The notes beneath the pieces were generated by a model. It was not told where the DNA came from and searched no databases. It was given only the letters and a program-made list of their open reading frames with translations. Made by a program: the position numbers and the translations under genes. From contig JAAAIG010000141.1 in assembly GCA_015852425.1 (NCBI GenBank), positions 36,838 to 57,902 of the forward strand: a stretch of 21,065 bases of DNA, given 5' to 3'. Of the stretch, positions 9,866 through 19,355 are shown piece by piece (position 1 is the stretch's first letter; each line of letters opens with the position of its first letter). Source of the stretch: Gryganskiella cystojenkinii (taxonomy: Eukaryota > Mortierellomycota > Mortierellomycetes > Mortierellales > Mortierellaceae).

Positions 9866-12364
9866 ATGTCGTCTGGTCCGAACGAAAGGCTGATCTACTT
9901 CACCGCCGGCGTCTCATTGGTCTTCATGATGTACTCTGTCGTACGCCATGCCACCACCTTGTTTGCCGCCGAACCCGAAGAGAATCGCAATATCCTCGGC
10001 ATGGTCGAAGACAGTACGTTTTCATCCCTTGGACAGCAAAGACAGATAGAGAGAAACTATGACGATTCAGTAGATGCTTCAGGAACCTATTCTAACACTC
10101 CGACCACCCTGTAACGTTGAATAGAAATCAGCATGGACGCCCTGGCAAAGCTCGCAAAATCTGACAGCATTGTATTACAGGGCAGGTAAGGATTTCAGCA
10201 TCCGTAACGGCTCCTCAGACAGGAGCGAGCGTTTTCTGTCTTTATAGATCACCATGTCAACATTCGCATATTAACAAGGCACTTATACTCCATGTCGGAT
10301 AGTTCGGTCCGGATATTGCTCAGTAGGGCCATGAAAGGTAACAAACAAGTCACATAGACAGATCTCACTGTAGCCACGAGTCTTCTTTCTAACATGCTTT
10401 CGTTTTAACAATAGCACCCAACCTCCGTTATATCTTGGACACCGTAGCGGAATCTGACGACGAAGAAGAGCGGTGGAAAGGCGTCACGACATTACAACTA
10501 TTGACTCGCAACGGTATGTCCAGAAACCCGGAAAACCCTGTAAAGCTGTCATGATAGCTCCTTAACCAACAGAGTGTCCATTGTCATCTATAGAAATCAA
10601 CCGTGCTGTCCTAGTCGATACAGGCGCGCTGGAGATTCTCGTCAATGTCTTGAAGGATCCGGAGAATAGAGAGAAATCGCACAGATACGCTGCTGTGTCG
10701 GTCTGCGAGCTGATCACCGGATCAGGTAAGGGCGACAAGGGTTATCTTCGACAAACATCTTTGCTTTGAATAGGTCGTTCTCTATTGCATCCCGAACTAA
10801 AATGTTTGCCACTATTTTTTTTTTTTTTTCTACTACTTCTTTATGATAGAACCGAGGCGGAAACAAGTGGTTGAGTACGGGATTTTGGAACCGCTCTCTA
10901 AGTTTCTCGTTAATGTCGAACCCGCAAACGAACTCCAATACTGGTCCCTTATGGTCATCCACCAATTGGCAGCATGCGGTGGGTGTCACGAAATATAGGA
11001 TCATTTTATTGCGGACAAAATTATTATGACACTTATTCTAAACATCCACCTCTCCCATTTTTCATATTTTTATAATAGAGGTACTTCATGGCGACCTTAT
11101 CCGCGCAGGACTGATCAGGACGCTGGCAGAGATGTCGAGGCTGTCCTTTGGAAACGCCAATATGCCCAAAATATGTCTACAGTCGCTGGTTCGACTGATT
11201 GTCACCATGGATGATGACGATGATGTACGTTATTATCTCACTGAGCTCTTGGAGTTTGACATTGTTCCTCTCATCGCAACTTATATCCGCAGTGGTAAGC
11301 AAGAATGGATTTTTCAATTTTTGTGATTTTCAAAAACCGCCGAGATAGTTTCACCTCCTCGCTCAAGCATACTCATATTTCCGAAACGTATAGACGACTT
11401 TGAACTTGTGTATTGGGCTATTGGACTTATGCACGAATTTGCGATCAAAGGTAGGGCGAATGCGTTGTCTAAAAAGGAAGTGATAAGTAAATCTCATCCC
11501 AAAGACCTCTAGCTGATTCTCGTTTCCTCACGATACAGGTGTCGCACTGGAGCAATTCAAGGAGACTCGAGGGTTATGTCGTTCCATCAACGTGCTGCTG
11601 GCAGCCGATGAAGCCTACATTTCTCGCGTCGTTCTCAGGACGCTTAAATTTATAATCATCCAGGATGGTAACACCGATTGTTCTTTTAGCTTTTTGCCTA
11701 CATGGATGTGCAGCTGAGAAAAATATCTGACTTGCTACTTGATTTCTTCTTCTTAGTCGAGTTTCAATTGCAAGCTCTGAGTGCCGGAATCGGTCTTCGG
11801 TTACCGAAATGTCTGGCCTCGAAGGACGATGACGTCAAGTACTGGGCCTTGAGCATCGCACATGAGTTTGTCTTGCATAAACCCTGGCGACGGCAATTTA
11901 TCGAGTCCGGGGCGTTCAGTCAAGTCATCAATATTGGCTTATCGACGGTCTCGAGGAAACCGCTCAAAGCTGCGAGTGAGATCTTGCCAGCCATAGTCTA
12001 TATCAAAGATATTCTCGTGATGATTTGGAGTTCAAAGGATGATCTGGAACTGTTGATGGAGACAACAGGAGTTCCTGAGGGAACGTGTGTATTCTTGCAG
12101 ATGGAGAAGTTGAATGGGGACCTGTCACAGAGTCGGCTGGCTGTCGCTTTGGCCCAGTCGGCAACCTCGTCAGGTGAGACTTAGTCATCCTTGAATAGTT
12201 CAGCGTTTCCTTTGCTTTCTTCTTGAGTATACTACTAATCTTTTCGATTGGCTATTCTTTGGATAATTTTATTTCTAGACGCTCTGGACCTCGTGTTGAC
12301 GCGGTATGGAGTAAATCTCAATCGACCCGAAACCACTGCCGTCTCTGGAATCATTCAAGAATAA
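9866..12364 (+). CDS. Membrane-anchored armadillo-like repeat protein
   Basis: Exons: 9866-10013, 10132 (or 10125)-10185, 10248-10337, 10415-10513, 10594-10725, 10850-10978, 11079-11294, 11394-11450, 11539-11667, 11757-12173, 12279-12364; 518 residues with the first option. Residues 9-28 (LIYFTAGVSLVFMMYSVVRH) form one hydrophobic helix near the N-terminus. The rest is helical repeats with armadillo-like pieces such as LVDTGALEILVNVLKDPENR, VVEYGILEPLSKFL and LIRAGLIRTLAEMS. Such proteins are usually protein-binding scaffolds; no specific orthologue is recognised. The layout resembles animal ARMC10/ARMCX outer-membrane proteins, but homology is not shown. All introns after exon 2 are phase 1. 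Exon 2 is uncertain: another frame reads MDALAKLAKSDSIVLQ, which is more armadillo-like but does not join exon 3 in frame. Exon 5 has an alternative in-frame acceptor at 10571-10572. The stop codon lies inside an AATAAA. Confidence 0.75.
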
Positions 12365-12365
12365 A
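12360..12365 (+). terminator. AATAAA overlapping the armadillo gene stop codon
   Basis: The hexamer at 12360-12365 contains the whole TAA stop (12362-12364). It is the only canonical poly(A) hexamer before the next gene ends 65 bp downstream, so it is the likely 3' processing signal. Confidence 0.45.
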
Positions 12366-12424
12366 AGGAGGACAATGAAGAAAAAAAAATGAAAAAGAGC
12401 GAATGCCTCTGTTTTTTTCTGTTT

Positions 12425-12430
12425 TTTATT
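12425..12430 (-). terminator. AATAAA overlapping the transcription factor stop codon
   Basis: On the minus strand the stop TAA (12432-12430) runs into ATAAA, forming AATAAA at 12430-12425 that shares one base with the stop. T-rich sequence on the transcript sense follows at about 12380-12400. This is the likely poly(A) signal of the convergent gene. Confidence 0.45.
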
Positions 12431-15400
12431 TACAAGGCTGAAGTTGAGAACAGGAAATCGAAATCAAAAGGTTCTTCTTCCTCATTTCCAAAGACATGTG
12501 GCTGAGGGCGTGGTGGAAGATTCGACAATGCTATTCCTTCGGCGGTAGTATCCTCCGGTTGGCCGTTCTGTTCCTGTTCTCGAGATGTTGGCTCTCCATG
12601 GTTACCACCGTCGTTTTCTTCTTTTTTTTCATTTTCTTCTGCGGCGGCCGTCGTGACCAACATCTCTCGGAACTGGTCCTCGATACTCTCCATCTGTTGC
12701 ACATCCACTTCCGCGGGTCGATCTCGGATTGTCAATGGTGCCGGTAACAAGGCCAATCGTTTATAAAGTGCTATCCCCTTCTTGAACTGAGCTTGCGCCT
12801 CCTGTTGGTCTGCAGGGCTGGTCATGTTGGGCTTTGAGTTCTCACAAGCGACTCTCAAAGCAACCGTGAGTGCATGATTGACCTTGGCTTGGATGGAACA
12901 CCAGTTTGGGTAGGTATCCAACATGAGCTCGACATGGTGTAGGATCGTGTTGGAGAGGTTGGTGCAGATCCTGTGGGCCGTGTTGGCGAAACGTCCCTGC
13001 TGCTCTTGATGTTGATGAGGATGTTCATTCGAAAAGGAACAAGTAGGCGAATCGCGACTGGAACGGGCTTGAGCCTGGGCAACTGAAGAAGTCGTGGGTG
13101 ATCCACATCTCTCTCTTGAATTTAGTCCGCCTGGTGAAGCAAAAACCGAGTTCGTTCCGACAGTTTTCTTGCCCGATCCGACGCTAGGCAGGTAAGCGGA
13201 TTGCAACATAACTGTAATCGTATAATACGCCATGATCACCACGCCTAAAGAAATGCCGGGACAATTGATTAATGGTTCGTTTTCTGGCTCTCTCCCCCTT
13301 CTAGACGAACAAACGAAATGTGTGAACGGACGAATATGTTTCTTACTCATTTTACCGTTGATACTATGGTTGATATCCTCGGCCTCGACATCGGACCGGA
13401 ACCGGAGATGCTCCGGTAAATCTCTTTCCCAAGTAATGAGTTCACGTTGAAGGGACTGCAGCTCCAGATCTTGGAGCCAAGCTTGTTCCGACAAGGCCGC
13501 AGCTGGGTGGCGCCACCAGCCGTTTAATTGGTTTAACGTGGCAGCGACAGACGAGGCTAGAGATGCAAAAGGCAAAGACGAAGACGATGGCGCGTTCAGA
13601 GGCTCTTGAGGGCACGCGAACGAGATTGATCCTGGAAAGGATTCAATTGAACGTCCGGACAAGTATAATGAGACTTGTCGACCGATAGTCCAAAGGCGAA
13701 TCTCTTCTATAAAGATCCTACGGACAAAGGTACCGTTATCGGTCGGGTCCTGTTCGGACTCTATCAAGACTTGCATTCGATCCATATGGAGATCCATCTC
13801 GACCGCAGCGGCGTCGCACTCATCGACTTTTCCTTGACTGCAGTCACCTTCGAGACCCTGATCTTCCTGGATATCTTGACGCTGTGGAAGGAGTATTCGA
13901 GGAGAAAGTACAGGCAAAGTCTGTAGGTCCTCCAATTGTGCTCCGAGACCACCGCAGCTGGATCTCATCGACCCCCTGGATGTTAACTGGTCAGGATAGC
14001 CCTGCCTTCTTACTCTTGTACCAACGGGAACACTGTCATCATCATCGTCGTCATCTTCCTCACTTTCATCGTCCTCGTTGTCGGAATCGGAGTCATTACG
14101 GCTCCTATAATTGACATTGACTAAAATAGAGCCTTGCTCTTGTATACCGGTGGATCGTCGCTTGTTACTGACTCCACTGTTTTTGCTTTGTCTGGTATCC
14201 CGGCGCTTTCCTATAACGCATCTTGGCGATGTTCGATCCGGTATGAGCCTTCGTTTGGGTCCGAATCCAACACATCCTTCGATTCTGGGCAAATCCGCTG
14301 TGACTGTGGTGTTATCGAACCCTACGGGGCAACCCCAATAGAGCCGAGAGATACAATCACGAAGGTAGATACCCCAAAATACCCATAGCCGTGCCTGGTA
14401 GACGGCTTCGGGCAGACTGCGGTCCCGAGTGATCATTTGATGATCGCTTGTGGTGGAAGAGGAACAAGAAGAGACCGAGGCGGAATTTCCTGCGTGGGGG
14501 TCCAAAACCATGCTTGCGCAGGTGATGCTGGTGAAAACGCCATAGGTCACTTGTTTGCCCAAAAGCTGAGCTTGTATCGCCATGAGTCGCATTTTGCTAT
14601 CAACATAGGATTGAAGCTCTACCCATAACAACGACCACATGAACAAAAAAAACAGAAAAAAATATTAGCTGGGTGGTGTGAGAGAATTCACAGAAGAATC
14701 AATTTTTGACAACAAATTTAACCGGTCATTAATCTCCCCCCTTTTTCTTACCTCGAGCGCGATCACGGAATGTGAGAGCACGATCAAACTCTTTGGCTTG
14801 ATGCATATGCTTACAGGCGGTCATGAAGACAACATTCAGCAAGAGTAACGAGTGAGCCTTGTTCGGCTCCATCATTGCCAGCTCGACGACAGATCGATTG
14901 AAGATTGGAAAGTAAAAGTAGGCGTTCTAATAGTATCTCGAGAGAAGGAATGGAACAGAGTGTTAAAAATAAATCGTCGAGTCATTCCATTTCTTCTGTC
15001 GATTCGGTTATCTTATTTTCTTTTCTCTACCTCAAAAAAGAAATCGATAAGCTGGTCGGCGTCCGCAGGAATCAGAGTTAATCTCTTTGGGATTTCTGCT
15101 CCCTGAAGGCTCGGATCCGGAGCATGTGTATCTGGGAATTGAGGTCGAGAAAGAGTCTTTGGACTGTCCTTTTGCTGGATAGTGGGTGGTGGGATCCAAA
15201 GTTCATCTTGTTCATTATCGATGTGCCGAGGGATCTTGATCATCAAGTCAAAGCATCGAAGAGCCAACAAGTCTGTGGCAATACGCTTGACGTTTTGTGC
15301 TTTCGTTTCCTCGGTTGCTTGTGACTGTGGCTGCGACAGATGTCCTAGTGAGAACTTTGTTTGACTTCCGCGACTAGGATCCATGTGGCTATCAAGATGC

Positions 15401-17318
15401 TGTACGCCGTCGTGGCCCATCTCTGCTTCAGGAAAAGAAATAAAACAGGGACCTTGACTCGCAGCATGACCGGCTTTAGGAGTGACACTTGAGAAAGGGT
15501 CAGTCGTGACCCAGGACGCGGAACGTATTTGTGACTGGGGCTGAGAGTGATGAACTGTATGGGTCTCTCCTTGGGATTTCACCCACTCTTGATTGAGTCT
15601 GGATACACCACTGTTGTCGTGTCCTTCGGCTGATGTGACGAGAGTGGAAGCCGCGGACGAAATTATTTGGCAAGGTAGATGAATACCCAACAAACTATTT
15701 TGGTCGATTGTATTCGCCCCGAAAACAGGAGAAGAAGGGGAAGTAGAAACAGAGCCCGGATCCCGCAGTAATTCGGACGCGACGCCAATATTGTCGTTGT
15801 CTCTTTGATGGGCTGCTCCCTCGACGGTCGGGGCAACAACAGAGAGAATTTGATTTGCACCGTGAAACGGCGGTGTCGATCTTGGCAGCATTGGTGGCAA
15901 TGATTGAACCATGGGCTGTGATTGGCTCAAAGTATCCATACCGAGGATATGCTGTTGTTGTTGCCAAGGTAGCGCCAGGCTCACAGTGTTCCGATTTATG
16001 ATGTTATTAGGGATAGGACTTGGCGGAAAGATCATACGATTGGATAAATCAGCTGTCATGTTGCTACTATTGGCCGTTTGACAAAGTGGCGATCGTTGCT
16101 GTGGTTGCTGATATGGTGATGGTGGTGACGCGTACTGGGGGACGCGTTGGAGGATCCTCATCATCTGAGGGATCTGTCGAGACTGTGAAACCAAAATGTG
16201 TCCCAAGACTGCTGTCTGTTGCTGTTGATGACTAGGCAGCGTGGCGCTATATAGAAAAGCCGAGGCTACTTCCATTACGCTGCTGTTGCTGTTGCTGCTG
16301 TTGTTGATGTTGTTATTGCTGTCGTAGAAGCTGTGGCATGTCGGGGCTGTTGCAATAGCATCGAAAGATGTTGGCTCCGGAATAGAAGGCGTGACTGATC
16401 TCGATTGCTGATATAGAGTATGGTAATGCTGTTGCTGCTCTTGTCTCTTGTTCGGCCCTCGCTGTCTGATTGCGGTTACGCCTTGGACTTTTTCCCGGCT
16501 CAACGGCGAATCGCCCCACAGAGCTCGTGAGATCTGAGCGCCTGTATAACAGCAATCGACATTGATTTTCCTACAGGTCGAACAGGGTACCCCTCCATCG
16601 CAGCGTCTCTAATTTTTTTAACGATGATATCGGAGAGACATTTCGGCGAGGGATCGAGGAGGGAAAAAAAGTACTGTAGATGAGCGATCCATCACACAAA
16701 ATGGCGCCGAACCCTTTTGTGTTGAATCGATAATTGATCGCCAAGTTTTCCCCAAAAAAAGTCAAATACCTTATTTTTTCGACATCGATTGCAAGAAGTC
16801 GCAATCTTGTGTCTCTTGCGCGGCTCGCCAGGGCAATGAAGGGACGAGATCGTGGTTGGACGTGATAACATATGCGAGTACGGTGAACTCTGAAGGAATT
16901 GTGTGGCCATATTTGGATCGGGGGTGTTGGCGAACGACAGCGGTCTCTGTTGTCGATTTTGGTTAGGGTGTGGTTGTTGCTCTCCGAGTGGTTGGAAAGG
17001 AGTTCGCTCCGGAGTCATCAGTTTTGATCCCGCTGTTGACGAAGACAATGACGGGTCAATCAGGGTGACTGGGTGCGTTTGTGGAAACTGTCCCTGTGCC
17101 CATGACAGTGGCATCGTCTGGTTGTTAGTGGTTCCTTTGACACCATGTGAGAATTGCTGCTGTTCTTGTGGATGATGTTGGTGGTACTGTTGGTGCTGGT
17201 GCTGATGTTGCTGTACTGAAGAGCATGGAAAAGAGTGCGACGAATGATTTATTGTTGGAAGTGGAGACACAGTGTTCGGATCAGAGCTATGGTTTGTGTT
17301 GGCGGGCCAAGAAGCCAT
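12430..17318 (-). CDS. Zn2Cys6 fungal-type transcription factor
   Basis: Exons: 17318-16770, 16608-15031, 14926-14752, 14618-13347, 13244-12430 give 1,462 residues, long for this family. A Gln/His/Asn/Pro-rich N-terminus precedes a perfect CX2CX6CX5CX2CX6C zinc cluster (C176, C179, C186, C192, C195, C202) preceded by basic RKRHKI. A Gln/Asn/Ser-rich low-complexity region spans about 220-640. The fungal middle homology region starts near 700 (QLIDFFFENAYFYFPIFNRS; SLLLLNVVFMTACKHMHQA) and includes QARLWVFWGIYLRDCISRLY at about 842-861. It is split by an acidic insertion at about 945-962 with seven consecutive Asp. Intron 1 cuts the zinc cluster between K183 and R184. The last intron (13245-13346) is 102 nt with no stop, so retention would add 34 residues. 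M1 is the first in-frame ATG, with A at -3 and G at +4. Target genes unknown. Confidence 0.9.
14033..14100 (-). repeat. GAT/GAC/GAA-rich acidic codon tract
   Basis: An imprecise trinucleotide run encoding an Asp/Glu/Ser stretch of the transcription factor, with seven consecutive Asp codons. It may be prone to length change between strains. Confidence 0.5.
16279..16323. repeat. Imperfect TGC/TTG trinucleotide repeat
   Basis: About 45 bp of CTG/TTG-type triplets on the plus strand. In the reading frame of the transcription factor it encodes an Asn/Ser-rich stretch (NNNINNSSNSNSS). It is part of a longer low-complexity coding region and could be length-variable. Confidence 0.55.
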
Positions 17319-18227
17319 GATCGTGGAAGGAGAAGACAAAGAATTGTTGGTGAGGAACGAAGGCGCTCTTTTTTGTTTGCTGCAGTATTTATGGCTTTGT
17401 GGCGTTAATGTCCAGGATGGCTGCTTATGGGAAGAGGTCGACAGAGGACGACGATCTGCTCCAGCAAATGTCTTTCTTTTCTTTTTTTTGATATAAAAGA
17501 TGGAGGGCTGGGTGGATGTTAGGAAGAAGTAAGAGCAGAGCGCTAAGGAACGGCACCAAAAAGAGACAGCTAAAAACAATTGGTGGCAACGAAGATTTGG
17601 GGAAGGGTGGGAGAAACAGGTGGATTCTTTATTCTTTGGCTGGAAGGGATCAAAAAGGAAAGAAACCGAAGTCGAAAGATAGGTGAACACAAAGAAAGGA
17701 GAACCTTCTCCGAACTGTAGCACGTTTTCTCCTTGTCTTGACACCAGAAAAAGTCTTTATTCTTTCTTTCTTTCTCTATCTGTCGAACCGATGCTTCAGT
17801 TTTTTTTTATCTTTCCTGTTGAGAAGAGGGTGCAACCAAATGGCTGTACTAAAATAACAGCATAAGAGTGGATGCAGTTCGATAATGAAGTTAATAAAAA
17901 TTAGTTGCGTCAACTCGCAAGTTTTCATTGAAGGTCTTTCGTCTTTGGATCAACCTTTTTCTTTAATTCCGTTTCTCGTCAGCAGGCCACAGTACTACTA
18001 CGTGACCCTAATTGAAATCATAGTTTTACCTTTTTGCTCCGAGAGGAAAAGGCTCTCACATAGTTTTTTATATTTTTATTACAGGGTCATATCTGGGGAT
18101 GCTGAATGAGAAAGAAAGCAAGAAAAGGGAATCGACGAAACAACAAGGAAAGAATAGGAAAAGCGAACAGAAAAAGATAAATAGCAAAAAATGACTACAA
18201 AACTGTTTTTCTCTTTCTCTCCTTTCA
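17319..18227. other. Intergenic region: leader of the transcription factor gene and 3' end of the SH3 gene
   Basis: These 909 bp lie between two genes on the minus strand. The part at 17460-17700 is purine-rich on the plus strand, hence CT-rich in the sense of the transcription factor gene, and there are TTTC repeats at about 17760-17776. The frame of the transcription factor is open upstream of its start but has no ATG and reads through low-complexity and Lys-rich sequence, so I treat it as untranslated. The stretch 17800-18110 is AT-rich and shows nothing recognisable. Confidence 0.5.
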
Positions 18228-19355
18228 CTAGTATCCTCCATATCCTCCCCCTCCTCCTCCACCGCCACCACCTCCGTTCTGGGGTGGTGGGAAATGTGGA
18301 CTGTTCTGAGGAGGGTAGTTTTGCGTGGGTGAGAACTGAGGACTGTAACCGCCATCATTGTTCCAGCCTTGAGGAATCGAACTCATACGCTTGTTGGTCG
18401 CGGCCTTGAAACTAGGACTGGGTGGGAAGTGGGGTCCACCGGGAGCGCCATGCTGTGATCCCTCGTAGGGTCCCATTTCTACACAGTGTCTTGGGAAGAC
18501 ACCCTTGACACCTCCTCTCGAGTTGTTCACGCCCATACACCATCCATCATCATACTCCTGCAGGATTGTTACCGAATCGCCCAGTCCAATCTCAATCTCG
18601 TCCGCCAACGCAGGCGTGTAGGTTGCGACGACGTTGTAGGTGCCAATGTGTTTCGTTGGCGTCATCGCATGCGACTCTTTAGGTGTCGAGGGTTCAGGTA
18701 TTTTGGCATAGGGGTTGTTGTTATTGAACTGAGCCGTCTGTTGCAACAGAGCCGAGGCCAGGTTCTTCTTTTTACGATGACGACAGAATGCCAATCCTCC
18801 GAGGGCAAAGACGATAAAGCCACCAACAGTACCGAGACCGATAAAGACCTTATTAGAGACCCCTGTGGGCACACTCGAACCTCCGCCGTCGGGTGCATTG
18901 GAAGTACTAGAGCCAGGGGGGACAGTACCGCTACCAGTAGGGAGATTGGTCGCACCATTACCAGAAGATGCACCTGAAGCGTTTGTGGTCGTGGTGGTTG
19001 AGCCCTTGGGTGGGACTGCGGCTGAAGTCCTGGTGGCAGGAGGCCTGGGGTCAGCCGTGGTGTGGGGAGGTGCTGGCTTTTCCGTCGTGGTTTCATGAGG
19101 TGGAGGATTCTGAGTCTGGGTCGCGGGTGGTGCACGCTTGCGAAGTTTTTCCGCTGCCTGAACGGATTGGTGCGCGAGGTCCAAGAGGGCGCCGCCTTGT
19201 TGGAGATGATTCGGTCCAGCGGTAAAGTCATGGAAGTTGATCTCCTTCTGGACAAAGGGTGCCGGCGCTGCCTCGGTCAAAACAGCAACAGATCCCAAGA
19301 GGGCGACCAGCGCTGCTACGGCAAAGAGTTTACTGGAGGAGAGTGTTGGCTTCAT
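18228..19355 (-). CDS. Single-pass surface membrane protein with cytoplasmic SH3 domain
   Basis: One exon, 375 residues. A signal peptide covers about 1-30 (LFAVAALVALLGSVAVLTEA, likely cut near AAPA). A short prodomain ends in KLRKR at 70-74, a Kex2-type site. Residues 75-168 are Pro/Thr/Ser-rich and probably O-glycosylated outside the cell. One transmembrane helix spans 169-191 (VFIGLGTVGGFIVFALGGLA...), followed by basic RHRKKK. The cytoplasmic part has an SH3 domain at about 240-295 (ATYTPALADEIEIGLGDSVT, DDGWCMGVN, GVKGVFPRHCVEM), then a Pro-rich tail ending in a run of 11 Gly and YGGY. The plan recalls yeast Fus1/Sho1-type membrane SH3 adaptors, but orthology is not shown. An in-frame ATG exists 48 bp upstream (19403); ATG 19355 is preferred because it starts a classical signal peptide. 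Confidence 0.88.
   Translation of the reverse strand: MKPTLSSSKLFAVAALVALLGSVAVLTEAAPAPFVQKEINFHDFTAGPNHLQQGGALLDLAHQSVQAAEKLRKRAPPATQTQNPPPHETTTEKPAPPHTTADPRPPATRTSAAVPPKGSTTTTTNASGASSGNGATNLPTGSGTVPPGSSTSNAPDGGGSSVPTGVSNKVFIGLGTVGGFIVFALGGLAFCRHRKKKNLASALLQQTAQFNNNNPYAKIPEPSTPKESHAMTPTKHIGTYNVVATYTPALADEIEIGLGDSVTILQEYDDGWCMGVNNSRGGVKGVFPRHCVEMGPYEGSQHGAPGGPHFPPSPSFKAATNKRMSSIPQGWNNDGGYSPQFSPTQNYPPQNSPHFPPPQNGGGGGGGGGGGYGGY
18236..18275 (-). repeat. Glycine-codon repeat
   Basis: A GGN triplet run (CCTCC/CCACC on the plus strand) encodes eleven consecutive Gly near the C-terminus of the SH3 membrane protein. Mixed codons (GGA, GGT, GGC) suggest selection on protein sequence rather than a young expansion. 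Confidence 0.5.

Noticed and set aside
14852..15106. Plus-strand open frame overlapping exon 3 of the transcription factor
   Set aside because: The minus strand here encodes a clear middle homology region segment; the plus reading is a shadow.
17319..17744. N-terminal extension of the transcription factor upstream of 17318
   Set aside because: The frame is open but has no ATG, and the sequence reads as CT-rich leader with a Lys-rich low-complexity patch.
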